60,824 nucleotides of DNA. It comes from Bacillota bacterium. Lineage in GTDB: Bacteria; Bacillota; Clostridia; Ch29. The notes beneath the pieces are model-generated. The model was not told the DNA's origin. It ran no database searches and saw nothing but the letters and a program-made list of their open reading frames with translations. Shown here piece by piece: positions 1 to 8,983 of this stretch. The stretch is from assembly GCA_013540605.1 (NCBI GenBank), contig JABVCK010000014.1:1-60824 (forward strand), given 5' to 3'. Position 1 is the first letter of the stretch, and each line of letters opens with the position of its first letter. The position numbers were made by a program, and so were the translations under genes.

Positions 1-112
1 TTTTCAGGTAGTTCTGTATCAGACTGCTTGCACTGTTTCTATTGCCGACCATTTCAGTAACATCATCCCATGTAAAACAACCTTTTTCCAGAAGTTGTTC
101 GTAGTATTTCAT
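1..112 (-). CDS. Partial gene, AbiEi-like antitoxin N-terminus (candidate)
   Basis: Only the first 37 codons are in the window; the gene runs off the left edge. The ATG at 112 is preceded by a strong GGAGGTGG ribosome-binding site, which fixes the start. The visible start (MKYYEQLLEKGCFTWDD, then an MVGNRNSA stretch) resembles the winged-helix N-terminus of AbiEi-type antitoxin/regulator proteins that often occur in Tn1549-like elements. The family call is from memory of sequence style. The rest of the protein and any partner toxin are outside the window. Confidence 0.45.
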   Translation of the reverse strand, partial: MKYYEQLLEKGCFTWDDVTEMVGNRNSASSLIQNYLK

Positions 113-260
113 GGCTTTACCACCTCCATTGTTTTAATTTTAGTATGATGTCGCTGAAAAATCAACCATGCAGAGTGCAAAATAAAATATTTTTTATTTT
201 ATTCTTGCTATCACCTTTATTTCAACGATAACATGCCGTAAATAAAACTTTACTTTCAGC
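113..260. other. AT-rich intergenic gap
   Basis: This gap separates the partial gene from the end of the DUF3991 gene. It holds an AT-only inverted repeat around 181-203 (ATAAAATA and TATTTTAT arms around a T-run), which may act as a weak terminator. I see no further open reading frame with a ribosome-binding site. Confidence 0.4.
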
Positions 261-1211
261 TTATTCGCGCTCCCGCGGCTGCCGTATTCTTAATACAATT
301 CTCAGATAGTCGTTATAATCCTTTCCGCGCTTCGAAGGCTCATCGGAAATAATATGTGTTGAAGAAAGAAATGTCTTGATAGTCATTGCCGCCAGCCGTC
401 CGGCCGTGTCGTTGTCCAGATGCAAAGCAATTTCCTTGATTTGCGGGAAGTCTTTTAAGTATTGCATGAGTGCGGCAGGCGGGGTGCTTTCCTCGATTAT
501 CTTTTTGGGCATATAGATTCCCGCAAGGGACAGGCAGTGTTCCTGCCGCCAGTCCCTGCCGGAAAGCAGCTCCAACGTGCAATAGGACAATAAATCAATG
601 GCACTTTCAAACAGATGGAGCCTGCAGCTTTCCTGCCGTGCCGGAATAGAGAAGGAGAAGTGCTTATCGCTTCCGTTAGCTTCACCCATATACCGTCTGT
701 TGGTCGTACCCCGGAGCGTCGCATATTTGGGAACGCCATGCCGGTCAAAGCCGATAAAGACGGCGTTGTGATAATCGCGGCTTTCATACAGCCGTTTTGT
801 CCGGATGCAGTAGTCTATAATCTCCCGGTGGATGCCGCGCCCCATGAGGTAGGCAATTATACGGTCATTGTTTTCGTTTTTCTCCGGCAATAGCAGTTTT
901 TTTGGCTCGGAGGGTTCCTGTGATTTTGGCGAAACAGGCGGCATAATGGCCGCCTGTTCGTTTATCTGAAGCACCGCTTCCGGGAGCGTCATGCCCCGCA
1001 CCTTGATGAGATAGTCCAGGGCAGAGCGCCCGCCGATGTTGCGCGACCACCAGCACCATTTCCCGTTGCTGATTTTCAGGCTGTCATGGGTACGTGTGGT
1101 ATAGACGTTGCCGGAAAAGCGCACCAGCTCCTGCGGCTCGTAATATTGCAGATAAGTCAGCAGGTCCATTTGCTTTGCCCGCTCAATCTGCTCCGGTGTT
1201 ACATAAGGCAT
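261..1211 (-). CDS. DUF3991/TOPRIM-domain protein of Tn1549-like elements
   Basis: A 316-residue protein. The N-terminal part (about 1-110), with a WCWWSRNIGG motif and the phrase ALDYLIKVRGM, matches the DUF3991 module. The C-terminal part has the TOPRIM layout: an acidic start near 'LFESAIDLLS' and an 'LHLDND' motif about 70 residues later. Such proteins resemble the primase/topoisomerase TOPRIM fold and are typical cargo of Tn1549/CTn conjugative elements, where they probably act on element DNA during transfer or replication. It starts at an ATG with GAGGTG upstream, 11 nt behind the stop of the giant helicase gene, so the two are co-transcribed. Confidence 0.8.
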   Translation of the reverse strand: MPYVTPEQIERAKQMDLLTYLQYYEPQELVRFSGNVYTTRTHDSLKISNGKWCWWSRNIGGRSALDYLIKVRGMTLPEAVLQINEQAAIMPPVSPKSQEPSEPKKLLLPEKNENNDRIIAYLMGRGIHREIIDYCIRTKRLYESRDYHNAVFIGFDRHGVPKYATLRGTTNRRYMGEANGSDKHFSFSIPARQESCRLHLFESAIDLLSYCTLELLSGRDWRQEHCLSLAGIYMPKKIIEESTPPAALMQYLKDFPQIKEIALHLDNDTAGRLAAMTIKTFLSSTHIISDEPSKRGKDYNDYLRIVLRIRQPRERE

Positions 1212-1222
1212 GTTTTTTCACC

Positions 1223-4200
1223 TCATCTTTCATAGCCCACGGCTTTCTTTTCAGGAATGTCCATATCCTCGTCCGGTTCACCGTCTAGCACTTCATTTTC
1301 ATGTTTATCCATGTTGAGCAAAATGTTCAGCTCCGCCAGCCGTGCAGATTTGGTTTGAAGCTCCTGATCCTTTTCAAAGGGGATGTCGATTTGTTCTTTA
1401 GCCGTTTCCATCTGCTGGTGGAGCGTTTTTAACTGTTCCCGGCAGTATTCCAGTTTTTTTGGTATTTCTGCAAGAGCATTATTGAGCCTTGTGATGTTGC
1501 CGTGGATGTCCGTGCCCAGTGTGACCGTATGGCTCAGAGCGCCCCGCAGGGTGATCTGATACTGCTTATTGAAGCCGTCAAAGGAAAACAGCATGGGAAA
1601 TCCCATGTAGCTGCCAAGCTCCTGGGGTTCCGGTGAGGTCATCAGCTTGCAGGCTTCCAGAATGGCTGCGCCCGCTTGGGCCTTTTCGGTGTAGTCTATG
1701 CCCTTGATGGTCATGCCCGGAAATTTGCTGTCCTCTGTGCCATCTCCTGCAGATTTTGATGCACTGTGGCGCTCGTAAAGGGCGAGGTCTTTTTCATAGC
1801 CTTCAATGCGTTCCTCGGTGGATTTGATCTGCTGCGGGTAGTGCTTGAGCAATCTGTCCTCCAAAGCGTAGCGCTGGCTTAAATGGTTGGCTTTCAGCAA
1901 TTTCAGCTTGGAAACCTGAATGTCTAAATCCATCTTCTCCTTAATAAACGGGTTGCCGGTGGCCAACGCCTTCACCTCGGCATAGGAAAGAGCCGTTTCG
2001 TCAATGTCCTCGGCGCTTCTTACAGGGGACTTTGAAGTCATAATCTGCGAAATAAACCGCTGCTTGTTCTCAAGTATCTGGTAGAGATAAGCGTCAAAGG
2101 TGTTTTCCGTCACATACCGGAAGATATGCACCTCGTCGTTCTGGTTGCCCTGCCGCACGATACGTCCGGAGCGCTGTTCCAGATCCCTCGGCCGCCACGG
2201 GCAGTCCAGGTCATGAAGCGCAATCAGGCGGTCCTGCACGTTGGTTCCGGCTCCCATTTTAAAGGTGGAGCCCAGCAGGATCCGCACCTGTCCCTTGCGC
2301 ACCCTGGCAAACAGTTCCTTTTTTTTGGTCTCTGTGTCGGCATCGTGGATGAAAGCAACCTCGTCGGCGAGAACGCCGCGGGTAATAAGCTTTTGGCGTA
2401 TGTCGTCATACACATTGAAATTTCCATCGTTCTTCGGAATGGACAGGTCGCAGAACACAAGCTGCGTCAGCTTCTTGTCGCTGTTTTCCCGCCAGATGCG
2501 GAATACATTTTCCACGCAGGCATTTACCTTGCTGTCCTCATGGTCGGGAAGCATGGGGCTCATCAGCCGCTGGTCAAGGGCCAGCTTCCGGCCGTCGTTG
2601 GTGATTTTGAGCATGTTGTCCTCATAGGGCTCCACCAGCTTGGCGCGCACCCGTTCGGCGCGCTCCGCAAGCTCGGCCACCATGTCCTGCTGGAATTTGC
2701 TCGGCTTCACCGCTACATTGTGGTAGTTCGCTTTCGGCACGGGGAGGTTGAGCATATCCGCCGTCTTGATGTCCGCGATTTCCTTAAACATATTCATAAG
2801 TTCGGGAAGGTTGTAGAACCGTGCGAACCTTGTTTTAGCCCGGTAGCCTGTGCCCTCCGGCGCAAGCTCAATGGCGGTTACGGTTTCCCCAAAGGTACTT
2901 GCCCAGCAGTCGAAATGCTGGAGTCCGTTTTTGCGCAGGGTTTCGTATTGCAGATATCGCTGCATGGTGTACATCTCGGTGATGGAGTTGGAAATGGGCG
3001 TTCCTGTGGCAAAGATGACACCGCGCCCGTCCGTCAGCTCGTCAAGGTAACGGCATTTTGCAAAGAGGTCGGAAGATTTCTGCGCCTCGGTCTGTGACAG
3101 GCCCGCCACATTGCGCATTTTTGTGTAAAGAAAGAGGTTTTTGTAAAAATCCGCTTCATCCACAAACAGCCGGTCAACGCCCAGCTCCTCAAAGGTGACC
3201 ACATCGTCCTTGCGGCTGGTGTCGTTGAGCTTATCCAGTTTGAGCTTTAAGGTTTTCTTTGTCTTTTCAAGCTGCTTGATAGCATAACGCTCGCCCCGTT
3301 CCTCCTTGAGTTCCCGGATGCCGCTGGTGATTTCCGCAATTTGTTCTTCAAGCAACCGTTTTTGCCGCTCCATCGAAATTGGTATTTTTTCAAACTGGCT
3401 GTGTCCGATGATTACCGCGTCGTAGTCCCCGGTTGCAATTCTTGCGCAAAACTTCTTGCGGTTCTTGGTTTCAAAGTCCTTTTTGGTTGCCACAAGGATG
3501 TTGGCGGAAGGGTAAAGCTGCAAAAACTCCGCCGCCCACTGCTCGGTCAGGTGGTTGGGCACGACAAACAGACTTTTCTGGCAAAGCCCCAGATGCTTGC
3601 TTTCCATTGCCGCAGCCGTCATTTCATAGGTTTTGCCCGCGCCCACGCAATGAGCCAGCAGAGTGTTGCCGCCGTACAGGATATGGGCTACCGCGTCCAC
3701 CTGGTGCTTGCGCAGGGTGATCTCCGGATTCATGCCGGTAAAACGGATGTGGCTGCCGTCATATTCGCGGGGCCGTACGGCGTTGAAGCGGTCGTTGTAG
3801 ATCCGCGTCAGACGTTCCCGGCGATTGGGGTCTTTCCATATCCAGCTTTGGAATGCCTCCTTGATGGCCTCCTGCTTCTGCTGGGCGATGGCGGTTTCCT
3901 TTTTGTTCAGAACGCGCTTCTCCACGCCGTCCTCCTCGACGGTATCAAAGATGCGCACATCCCGCAGGTTGAGGGTTTCTTCGATGATCTTGTAGGCATT
4001 AATGCGGCTGGTGCCGTAGGTCACATTGGCCTTAATATTGCCGCTGCGGTCGTCGTTTTTGCCCTTGACGTTCCAGTTGGCGGTATAGCCGGAATAGTGG
4101 ACATCGATGTAGCGCCTGTACATATAAGGAGTTTCCAGAAGTTCAAAGATAAAGTCCCTGATCACATCCGGGGGAAGCCAGGTGGCGCCGAGGCGTACGT

Positions 4201-4279
4201 CGATTTCAGATGCGCTCAAATCCTTCGGCTGCACCTTTTCCAGTGCCGCAACGTTTATACTGTAGATGTCGGGATGCAT
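1223..4279 (-). CDS. C-terminal fragment of the giant element protein (SNF2-type helicase)
   Basis: 1,018 residues if started at the ATG at 4279. The true frame extends further upstream to the A6 run at 4384-4389. Superfamily 2 helicase motifs are visible: Walker A 'HCVGAGKTYE', a DEAD-like 'VDEADFYKN', 'FATGTPISNS', and the C-terminal 'QRSGRIVRQGNQ' motif VI. The last 250 residues are predicted coiled coil. No ribosome-binding site stands out before 4279, so this half is unlikely to be made alone unless a ribosome shifts frame. Confidence 0.75.
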   Translation of the reverse strand: MHPDIYSINVAALEKVQPKDLSASEIDVRLGATWLPPDVIRDFIFELLETPYMYRRYIDVHYSGYTANWNVKGKNDDRSGNIKANVTYGTSRINAYKIIEETLNLRDVRIFDTVEEDGVEKRVLNKKETAIAQQKQEAIKEAFQSWIWKDPNRRERLTRIYNDRFNAVRPREYDGSHIRFTGMNPEITLRKHQVDAVAHILYGGNTLLAHCVGAGKTYEMTAAAMESKHLGLCQKSLFVVPNHLTEQWAAEFLQLYPSANILVATKKDFETKNRKKFCARIATGDYDAVIIGHSQFEKIPISMERQKRLLEEQIAEITSGIRELKEERGERYAIKQLEKTKKTLKLKLDKLNDTSRKDDVVTFEELGVDRLFVDEADFYKNLFLYTKMRNVAGLSQTEAQKSSDLFAKCRYLDELTDGRGVIFATGTPISNSITEMYTMQRYLQYETLRKNGLQHFDCWASTFGETVTAIELAPEGTGYRAKTRFARFYNLPELMNMFKEIADIKTADMLNLPVPKANYHNVAVKPSKFQQDMVAELAERAERVRAKLVEPYEDNMLKITNDGRKLALDQRLMSPMLPDHEDSKVNACVENVFRIWRENSDKKLTQLVFCDLSIPKNDGNFNVYDDIRQKLITRGVLADEVAFIHDADTETKKKELFARVRKGQVRILLGSTFKMGAGTNVQDRLIALHDLDCPWRPRDLEQRSGRIVRQGNQNDEVHIFRYVTENTFDAYLYQILENKQRFISQIMTSKSPVRSAEDIDETALSYAEVKALATGNPFIKEKMDLDIQVSKLKLLKANHLSQRYALEDRLLKHYPQQIKSTEERIEGYEKDLALYERHSASKSAGDGTEDSKFPGMTIKGIDYTEKAQAGAAILEACKLMTSPEPQELGSYMGFPMLFSFDGFNKQYQITLRGALSHTVTLGTDIHGNITRLNNALAEIPKKLEYCREQLKTLHQQMETAKEQIDIPFEKDQELQTKSARLAELNILLNMDKHENEVLDGEPDEDMDIPEKKAVGYER

Positions 4280-4314
4280 TTCGGCAAACCGCCGGGCGGT
4301 TTTCAGCTTTTCCC

Positions 4315-7300
4315 TTACATTGCCGGACAGGTATTCATCCGCCGTTTCATAATGCGGCTTTCCTTCATTGCCGGTATTGCCGGTTTTTTCGGGATTTCGG
4401 AAAGCCCCGTCAGGCTCTGCATGAAGTCCATGTCCACGCGAGCTTTTTCCGAGATGGAGATGGCCAGCGCTTCGGTGGCGGTGTCTACATGGGTGACAAC
4501 GGTGCGCTGCCGGATGGTGCGCTTGGTGAACATATCCGCCTTGCGCTCCAGATTGCCGTCCTCGTCCAGAATTTCAAGGGAGCAGAGCAGGCAGTAGGAA
4601 GAATCATCCGAAAAGGCCATGTTGTTGCCGCGGCTGCTTAACAATCCGTATTTTGCAGTAAACTCATCATACAGCTTATTCAGCTTGCGCTGCTGTTCCC
4701 GGATTATTTCATCGCTGTAATCCTCGGCCTGGTATTCGATCAGCTCACGGACGCAATCCCGAATGGCAATCATGCCCTTGATGCGGTTCGCCGCCGTGAC
4801 GGAAACTTCCACCTTGTTCATCCGGCTGTTTTCGCGGTAGTAGATCTCGCCGTCCACAACGGTGTAGCTGAAATTTTTCACATTCGGGTCTGCCGGAATG
4901 GAGGTATCTTCTTCCTCGGCCATTTCGTCCGGCTCATACTCGGTGATTTCCGCATGGATGTTCTCCAGGGCTTCGCGGAGCAGCCCGGCAAGGTCGGCGT
5001 TTTCAAAGGGACGGCAGGTGGTTTCTTTGGCATTACCGTACATCATGTCATCGTAGGCCATCGTGCCCAGCACCATGTCGGGGTTCTCGGCAAAATAGCT
5101 GTTGATGGGGATACCGTCCTTGGTAGTGGAGAGATGTACCCAGTCCGGTTCAATATCGATCACGCGGTCGCGCTTCTGTAAAAAGAGGATGTCTGTTGTA
5201 ACCTGTGTGCCTGCGTTATCGTAAAATGCATTGTTGGGCAGCCGGACAGCGCCCAGAAGCTCCGCCCGCTGTGCAATGTAATTGCGCACTTCGGGGTTTT
5301 GCTTATCCATCGTGCCCTTGGAAGTGATAAATGCGATGATGCCGTCGGGACGCACCTTATCCAGCGTCTTTGCAAAGAAATAGTCGTGGATATAGAAATG
5401 GTATTTGTCGTATTTCTTGTCCGCAACACCGTAGCTGCCGAAAGGCACGTTGCCGATGGCCAGGTCGAAAAAGCTGTCGGGCAGGCTGGTTTCCTCAAAG
5501 CCCTGCACCGCAATGTTGGCCTGCTGATAGAGCTGTTTTGCAACCCGGCCCGTGATGCTGTCCAGCTCTACGCCGTACAGCTTTGAATTCTTCATGCTGT
5601 CGGGGACAAGACCGAAAAAGTTGCCGATGCCGCAGGCCGGCTCCAGGATGTTGCCGGTCTTAAAGCCCATGTTTTCCAGGCAGGCATACATGGCCTTGAT
5701 GACGGTGGGGGAAGTATAATGGGCGTTTAAGGTGGAAGCCCTTGCGGAAGCATATTCCTCGTCGGTGAGCAGTTCCTTCAGTTCGGCATATTCCTTCGCC
5801 CACTGGCTGTTGTTCTCGTCAAAGGCTTGCGGCAGGCCGCCCCATCCCACATAACGGGACAGGATTTCCTGTTCCTCCGGTGTGGCAAGTCGGTTTTCTG
5901 CTTCAAGCCGATTTAAAAGCCGGATGGCGGCGACGTTCCAGCTGTATTTGGTCTTTGCGCCGCCATGTCCCAGCATGTCGTCGGTGATGCGGTAATTGAT
6001 GCGCGGCTGATGGGGTTTTGGCGTTTCCGGCCGAAGATCAATGATGACTTTGGAAACTTCGCCGCCCTGTATTTTTCGCCATATTAGTGCTTCCGATTGT
6101 TCCAAAACGCCGCGTACAAACTCGATGCTTTCGCTGCGGAAAATGGGGAAGCCTGTGCTTTGCTGGAAGGTGATGTCCCGCAGGCTAACCGTTCCCGCTT
6201 CCTCGTCAATAGCATCGATGATATAGTGCCGGTTCTCAATGGAAAGCTCCATGCCTGCGGCAATTTCTTTTTCGGCCTGTTCCTTTTCCTCTTGTTCGGT
6301 TTGACTTTCCGGCAGTTCCAGGCCCAATTCCACATCGTGCTTTTCACCTTCATTGCTGCTCTTGATGGTGGCAGTATCGCCCTCGCGGGGGATAGTAATG
6401 TCGCCGGTTTGCCGCACCCATTCCGGCGCACCGGGATCATCGGCATGAATCGTGATGCTGTCTCTTGAATCCGCCAAATGATCCTGGTATACCCGCTGGA
6501 ACACATCCTCATGGAGCCACTCCCTAAACTGCGGCAGGTTGGTGTAGGCTTCATAAAAATCCGGATGTTCCTCCCTCATATAAAGAACAATGCGGTCGAT
6601 GGCGGCGTCCAGCTCCCGTTTGGCGCTGTCAGGATCGGTATCCCTGTCCCGCAGGTAGGGGTAGATTTCGTCTGTCCGTACCCTGCCGACGATTTCAGAC
6701 AGGTACGTCCGGTACAGTGTGCGGGGAGATGGTGTTTCCGTTTTTTCTTCGGCCGGTTGCTCCGGCGCAATGAGATGGTCGTTTAATGGATTATCCCGCA
6801 GCATCCGTTCAAAGGCTTCCCGCGGAAGCTCTTTAATGAACAACGGATAACGAGTGTCCCGCAACTGCACTGTGCCGCCGTCAAAGGATAAAATCTCGTA
6901 TTCCTCCGTGCCAAGATACACCGTGTCACCAAGATGGAAGGCATATTTAACCGTATCCTTTGAGATGGGTAGTTTAGGTTCTGTAGGTACAGGCTCCCGG
7001 TTCAGGATTTCACGGGCATAGGCTTCTTCGGCAAGCTGCCGGCGGCGTTCCTCCATTTCCTGCTGCACAACGGGCAGATGCTCTTTTTCCTTGCTGTTTA
7101 AATATCTGTCTGCGGCAATCAGTTCACCGATTCGTTTTTGCACCTTTGCCCATGGCAGGATAATCTTTGTATCCGGTTCGGCAATGCTGTCTTTTGTGAT
7201 AGTGATGCCTTTGCCGTCGTGCCATGTGTTTCCGCGGGTCCCATCGGTGAAAATATGAGTACCGCCGCCGGTTCCGTATTCACGCTTTAAAAAGTCAATG

Positions 7301-7356
7301 GTTTCCTTTGGGGTATGCTGCTCCCGGTAGTGCAGGTAAACACGGAATTTGCCGTC
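4315..7356 (-). CDS. Middle fragment of the giant element protein (N6-adenine methylase-like region)
   Basis: This stretch follows the amber codon in the same frame. If translated separately, the first plausible start is a GTG at 7143, giving 942 residues. It carries a methyltransferase fold with motif I 'LEPACGIGNFFG' and motif IV 'AIGNVPFG', the latter a variant of the N6-adenine NPPF signature, plus the conserved 'LSRYVGWGGLPQAFDE' stretch of this family. The end is out of frame: after the A6 run the ribosome would add about 25 unrelated residues and stop at 4315. It probably modifies or protects element DNA on entry, by family association only. Confidence 0.7.
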   Translation of the reverse strand, partial: DGKFRVYLHYREQHTPKETIDFLKREYGTGGGTHIFTDGTRGNTWHDGKGITITKDSIAEPDTKIILPWAKVQKRIGELIAADRYLNSKEKEHLPVVQQEMEERRRQLAEEAYAREILNREPVPTEPKLPISKDTVKYAFHLGDTVYLGTEEYEILSFDGGTVQLRDTRYPLFIKELPREAFERMLRDNPLNDHLIAPEQPAEEKTETPSPRTLYRTYLSEIVGRVRTDEIYPYLRDRDTDPDSAKRELDAAIDRIVLYMREEHPDFYEAYTNLPQFREWLHEDVFQRVYQDHLADSRDSITIHADDPGAPEWVRQTGDITIPREGDTATIKSSNEGEKHDVELGLELPESQTEQEEKEQAEKEIAAGMELSIENRHYIIDAIDEEAGTVSLRDITFQQSTGFPIFRSESIEFVRGVLEQSEALIWRKIQGGEVSKVIIDLRPETPKPHQPRINYRITDDMLGHGGAKTKYSWNVAAIRLLNRLEAENRLATPEEQEILSRYVGWGGLPQAFDENNSQWAKEYAELKELLTDEEYASARASTLNAHYTSPTVIKAMYACLENMGFKTGNILEPACGIGNFFGLVPDSMKNSKLYGVELDSITGRVAKQLYQQANIAVQGFEETSLPDSFFDLAIGNVPFGSYGVADKKYDKYHFYIHDYFFAKTLDKVRPDGIIAFITSKGTMDKQNPEVRNYIAQRAELLGAVRLPNNAFYDNAGTQVTTDILFLQKRDRVIDIEPDWVHLSTTKDGIPINSYFAENPDMVLGTMAYDDMMYGNAKETTCRPFENADLAGLLREALENIHAEITEYEPDEMAEEEDTSIPADPNVKNFSYTVVDGEIYYRENSRMNKVEVSVTAANRIKGMIAIRDCVRELIEYQAEDYSDEIIREQQRKLNKLYDEFTAKYGLLSSRGNNMAFSDDSSYCLLCSLEILDEDGNLERKADMFTKRTIRQRTVVTHVDTATEALAISISEKARVDMDFMQSLTGLSEIPKKPAIPAMKESRIMKRRMNTCPAM

Positions 7357-8655
7357 CTAAAAGCCGGTGCCCCTGCAAAGCACATGGTCGATTTCTTCCT
7401 GGGAAATAGAAAAAGCGGAGGATTTTTCGTCCTCCGCCTGTTTAATTGATTCGATTTGCTGCTCTACGGTGGGGAAAAGGGTTAGCTGTACACCAGCTCC
7501 GCCAGTATTGTTTCCTCCGCCGAGTGCCGCAGGTTGTTCATGTGTCCCGTCCAGCCCATCGGGTCGGCCGCTTTGTCCGGCGCGGGGCTGCTCGTGAGAA
7601 ATTCCGCCATGATTTTCTCGATCCGCTCCTTCGCCGTCCGGTCGATCTCCGCCAGGTGTTCCGTCAGCTTGCCCGACAGTATCAGGCTGGCGTACATCCC
7701 TTTCCTGTGGTTTTTCAGATATGTTTTGCGTAACATCCCATACTTGCCGATGTGCGTTTCTTCCTCCGGCAGCGCCAGGTCGGGTATCAGATAATCGCCC
7801 TGCATTGTGTATGTCAGTTCCATCTTCACCATCCCTTTCATCCTTTCTGCTTTCATTGTGCTCTTCACTCTGATTTTTTGCAATTGTGCGGTTTTGTTTT
7901 CTCTCCGCTTTTTGCAGTTCCTTAACCGTAGCCTCAATTTCCCGCAGGAGCATTTCGGAAATGTCGCTTGCAGCGGCTCCCAGTCTGGATACGGTATCGA
8001 GGGTATTGAAATTCACAACGCCCTGAAAATCCTCAGAAGTAAAAAGCTTGTCGGCAGGACAGCCGCAGCGGACTAAGAGCATGTAGGCCACGGAGCTTCT
8101 AAGGGCAGCCTTGAAGATGACTTCCACGTTCAGGCCGTCCAGTTCCTCCAGAAAGCTGTTCTCCCGGCAGTACATAAGGTCGGAAAGATAATCCGCATAA
8201 TTATCTTCAACGGCATTGAAGGCGACTGAAACCAGTGCAGAGATAATATCGCTCTTATCTTTGAGGTCGCCGAAGGAATTTTCAAGCGTTTCCGTCACGG
8301 CATCCATATATCTATCCTGCATAGACCAAAGGACAGGGGGACGGTTGTACCGGCTGTTGGTGTCCGATATATCGAATACATGGCGAAGGCTCAACCGGTT
8401 TCCGCTGTCGTTGATGAGGGCGATGCCTTTCGCGCCCCTGTTTACCCATCTGCCGAACTTCCGGTTCCATATCTCAATGGGAGCGCAGGCCGTCGCGTCG
8501 GGGCGCTGCGCGTAAATCAAAAGCTGGTCCTGAAACGGGTATTTGTAGTTCCAGGCCGCCGTTTTCAGAAAGGAAGTCCAGTTGACGGGATTTCTTGTGA
8601 TGCTGTGAGCTGTTCTTTGCGAAAGCTCCGTAATCAGTTGCAGTTTCGTCGCCAA
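7357..8655 (-). CDS. N-terminal fragment of the giant element protein (ArdC-like N-terminus and linker)
   Basis: 432 residues. Residues 1-90 (ITRNPVNWTSFLKTAAW, then QDQLLIYAQRPDATA) are the conserved N-terminus of the giant element protein, resembling the ArdC single-strand DNA-binding/anti-restriction domain. From about residue 250 the chain becomes a low-complexity linker rich in Gly, Asp, Arg and Gln. That linker is read in another frame as TnpV. The fragment ends at an in-frame TAG where family members most likely carry Gln (context GTGF-stop-DGKF). It starts with ATG 17 nt behind the stop of the 99-residue upstream gene. Confidence 0.75.
   Translation of the reverse strand: MATKLQLITELSQRTAHSITRNPVNWTSFLKTAAWNYKYPFQDQLLIYAQRPDATACAPIEIWNRKFGRWVNRGAKGIALINDSGNRLSLRHVFDISDTNSRYNRPPVLWSMQDRYMDAVTETLENSFGDLKDKSDIISALVSVAFNAVEDNYADYLSDLMYCRENSFLEELDGLNVEVIFKAALRSSVAYMLLVRCGCPADKLFTSEDFQGVVNFNTLDTVSRLGAAASDISEMLLREIEATVKELQKAERKQNRTIAKNQSEEHNESRKDERDGEDGTDIHNAGRLSDTRPGAAGGRNAHRQVWDVTQNISEKPQERDVRQPDTVGQADGTPGGDRPDGEGADRENHGGISHEQPRAGQSGRPDGLDGTHEQPAALGGGNNTGGAGVQLTLFPTVEQQIESIKQAEDEKSSAFSISQEEIDHVLCRGTGF
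7482..7832 (-). CDS. tnpV: TnpV-family protein overprinted inside the giant helicase gene
   Basis: About 116 residues starting MVKMELTYTMQGDYLIPDL. It matches the TnpV family known from Tn4451 and CTn-type elements: the GDYLIPDL motif, the YGMLRKTYLK stretch, and the C-terminal ILAELVYS. It lies wholly inside the N-terminal fragment of the giant gene, on the same strand but in another frame. An AAAGGA sequence 8 nt before the ATG at 7832 supports translation; the frame is open upstream to 7937. TnpV's role is unknown in the literature I know of. The frame of the giant protein over the same bases is a disordered linker, so both products can tolerate the overlap. Confidence 0.75.
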   Translation of the reverse strand: MVKMELTYTMQGDYLIPDLALPEEETHIGKYGMLRKTYLKNHRKGMYASLILSGKLTEHLAEIDRTAKERIEKIMAEFLTSSPAPDKAADPMGWTGHMNNLRHSAEETILAELVYS

Positions 8656-8671
8656 CTTTTATCCCTCCTTC

Positions 8672-8971
8672 TCATCGCTCCGGCACGCGGCTTTTCTTTT
8701 CGGTTTGTCTCGCTATTTTTACATCGGTGTCCTTTTCCTGCCGGAGACTTCTCAAATAATGGATTTCATCCAGTGCGCGGTTGCACAAATCTTCAAGGGC
8801 GGTCATGCGGTCATTGCAGTAATGCCCCCAGTAGTAGTTCTTTTCACCCTTTTTGCATTTCCAGGTCACAAATTTGGCGGGAGAATTTTCGTTCTGCCCG
8901 ATGGCAAATTCCGTATTTCCTATAGTCAACCGGTCGGTAATGACATAACCGGCATTGATTTCCTGATCCAT
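8672..8971 (-). CDS. Small conserved element protein, function unknown
   Basis: 99 residues with no signal peptide or membrane segment. Phrases such as NAGYVITDRLTIGNTEF, FVTWKCKKG and YYWGHYCNDR recur in small proteins that sit directly upstream of the giant helicase gene in Tn1549-like elements. The ATG at 8971 has GGAGGTTGGAAAC before it. It is 12 nt downstream of the next gene and 16 nt upstream of the giant gene, so it is part of the same transcript. Confidence 0.65.
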   Translation of the reverse strand: MDQEINAGYVITDRLTIGNTEFAIGQNENSPAKFVTWKCKKGEKNYYWGHYCNDRMTALEDLCNRALDEIHYLRSLRQEKDTDVKIARQTEKKSRVPER

Positions 8972-8983
8972 GTTTCCAACCTC

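Larger units (their letters stand above)
1223..8655 (-). pseudogene. Giant ArdC-like/methylase/SNF2-helicase gene, broken by an amber and a frameshift
   Basis: The three long reading frames in this interval are one gene of about 2,480 codons, the giant DNA-methylase/helicase protein found once per element in Tn1549/CTn-type elements. The N-terminal frame (8655 to 7357) ends at a single TAG. The reading frame continues past it without a shift, and the next 71 codons look like ordinary family sequence (for example DFLKREYGTGGG). The middle frame then runs to 4315. Its continuation into the helicase part needs one base restored in a run of six A (4384-4389 on the plus strand), after which the sequence reads through TADEYLSGNVREKL into the helicase frame. 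Only two point lesions therefore separate this from an intact gene. It could be a recent pseudogene, a split gene, or partly sequencing error in the homopolymer. Confidence 0.8.

Noticed and set aside
2126-3097. Long plus-strand frame of 323 codons opposite the helicase
   Set aside because: It is the mirror of a conserved helicase gene, with no ribosome-binding site and no family match.
3341-4597. 418-codon plus-strand frame
   Set aside because: Antisense shadow of the methylase-helicase gene in GC-rich sequence.
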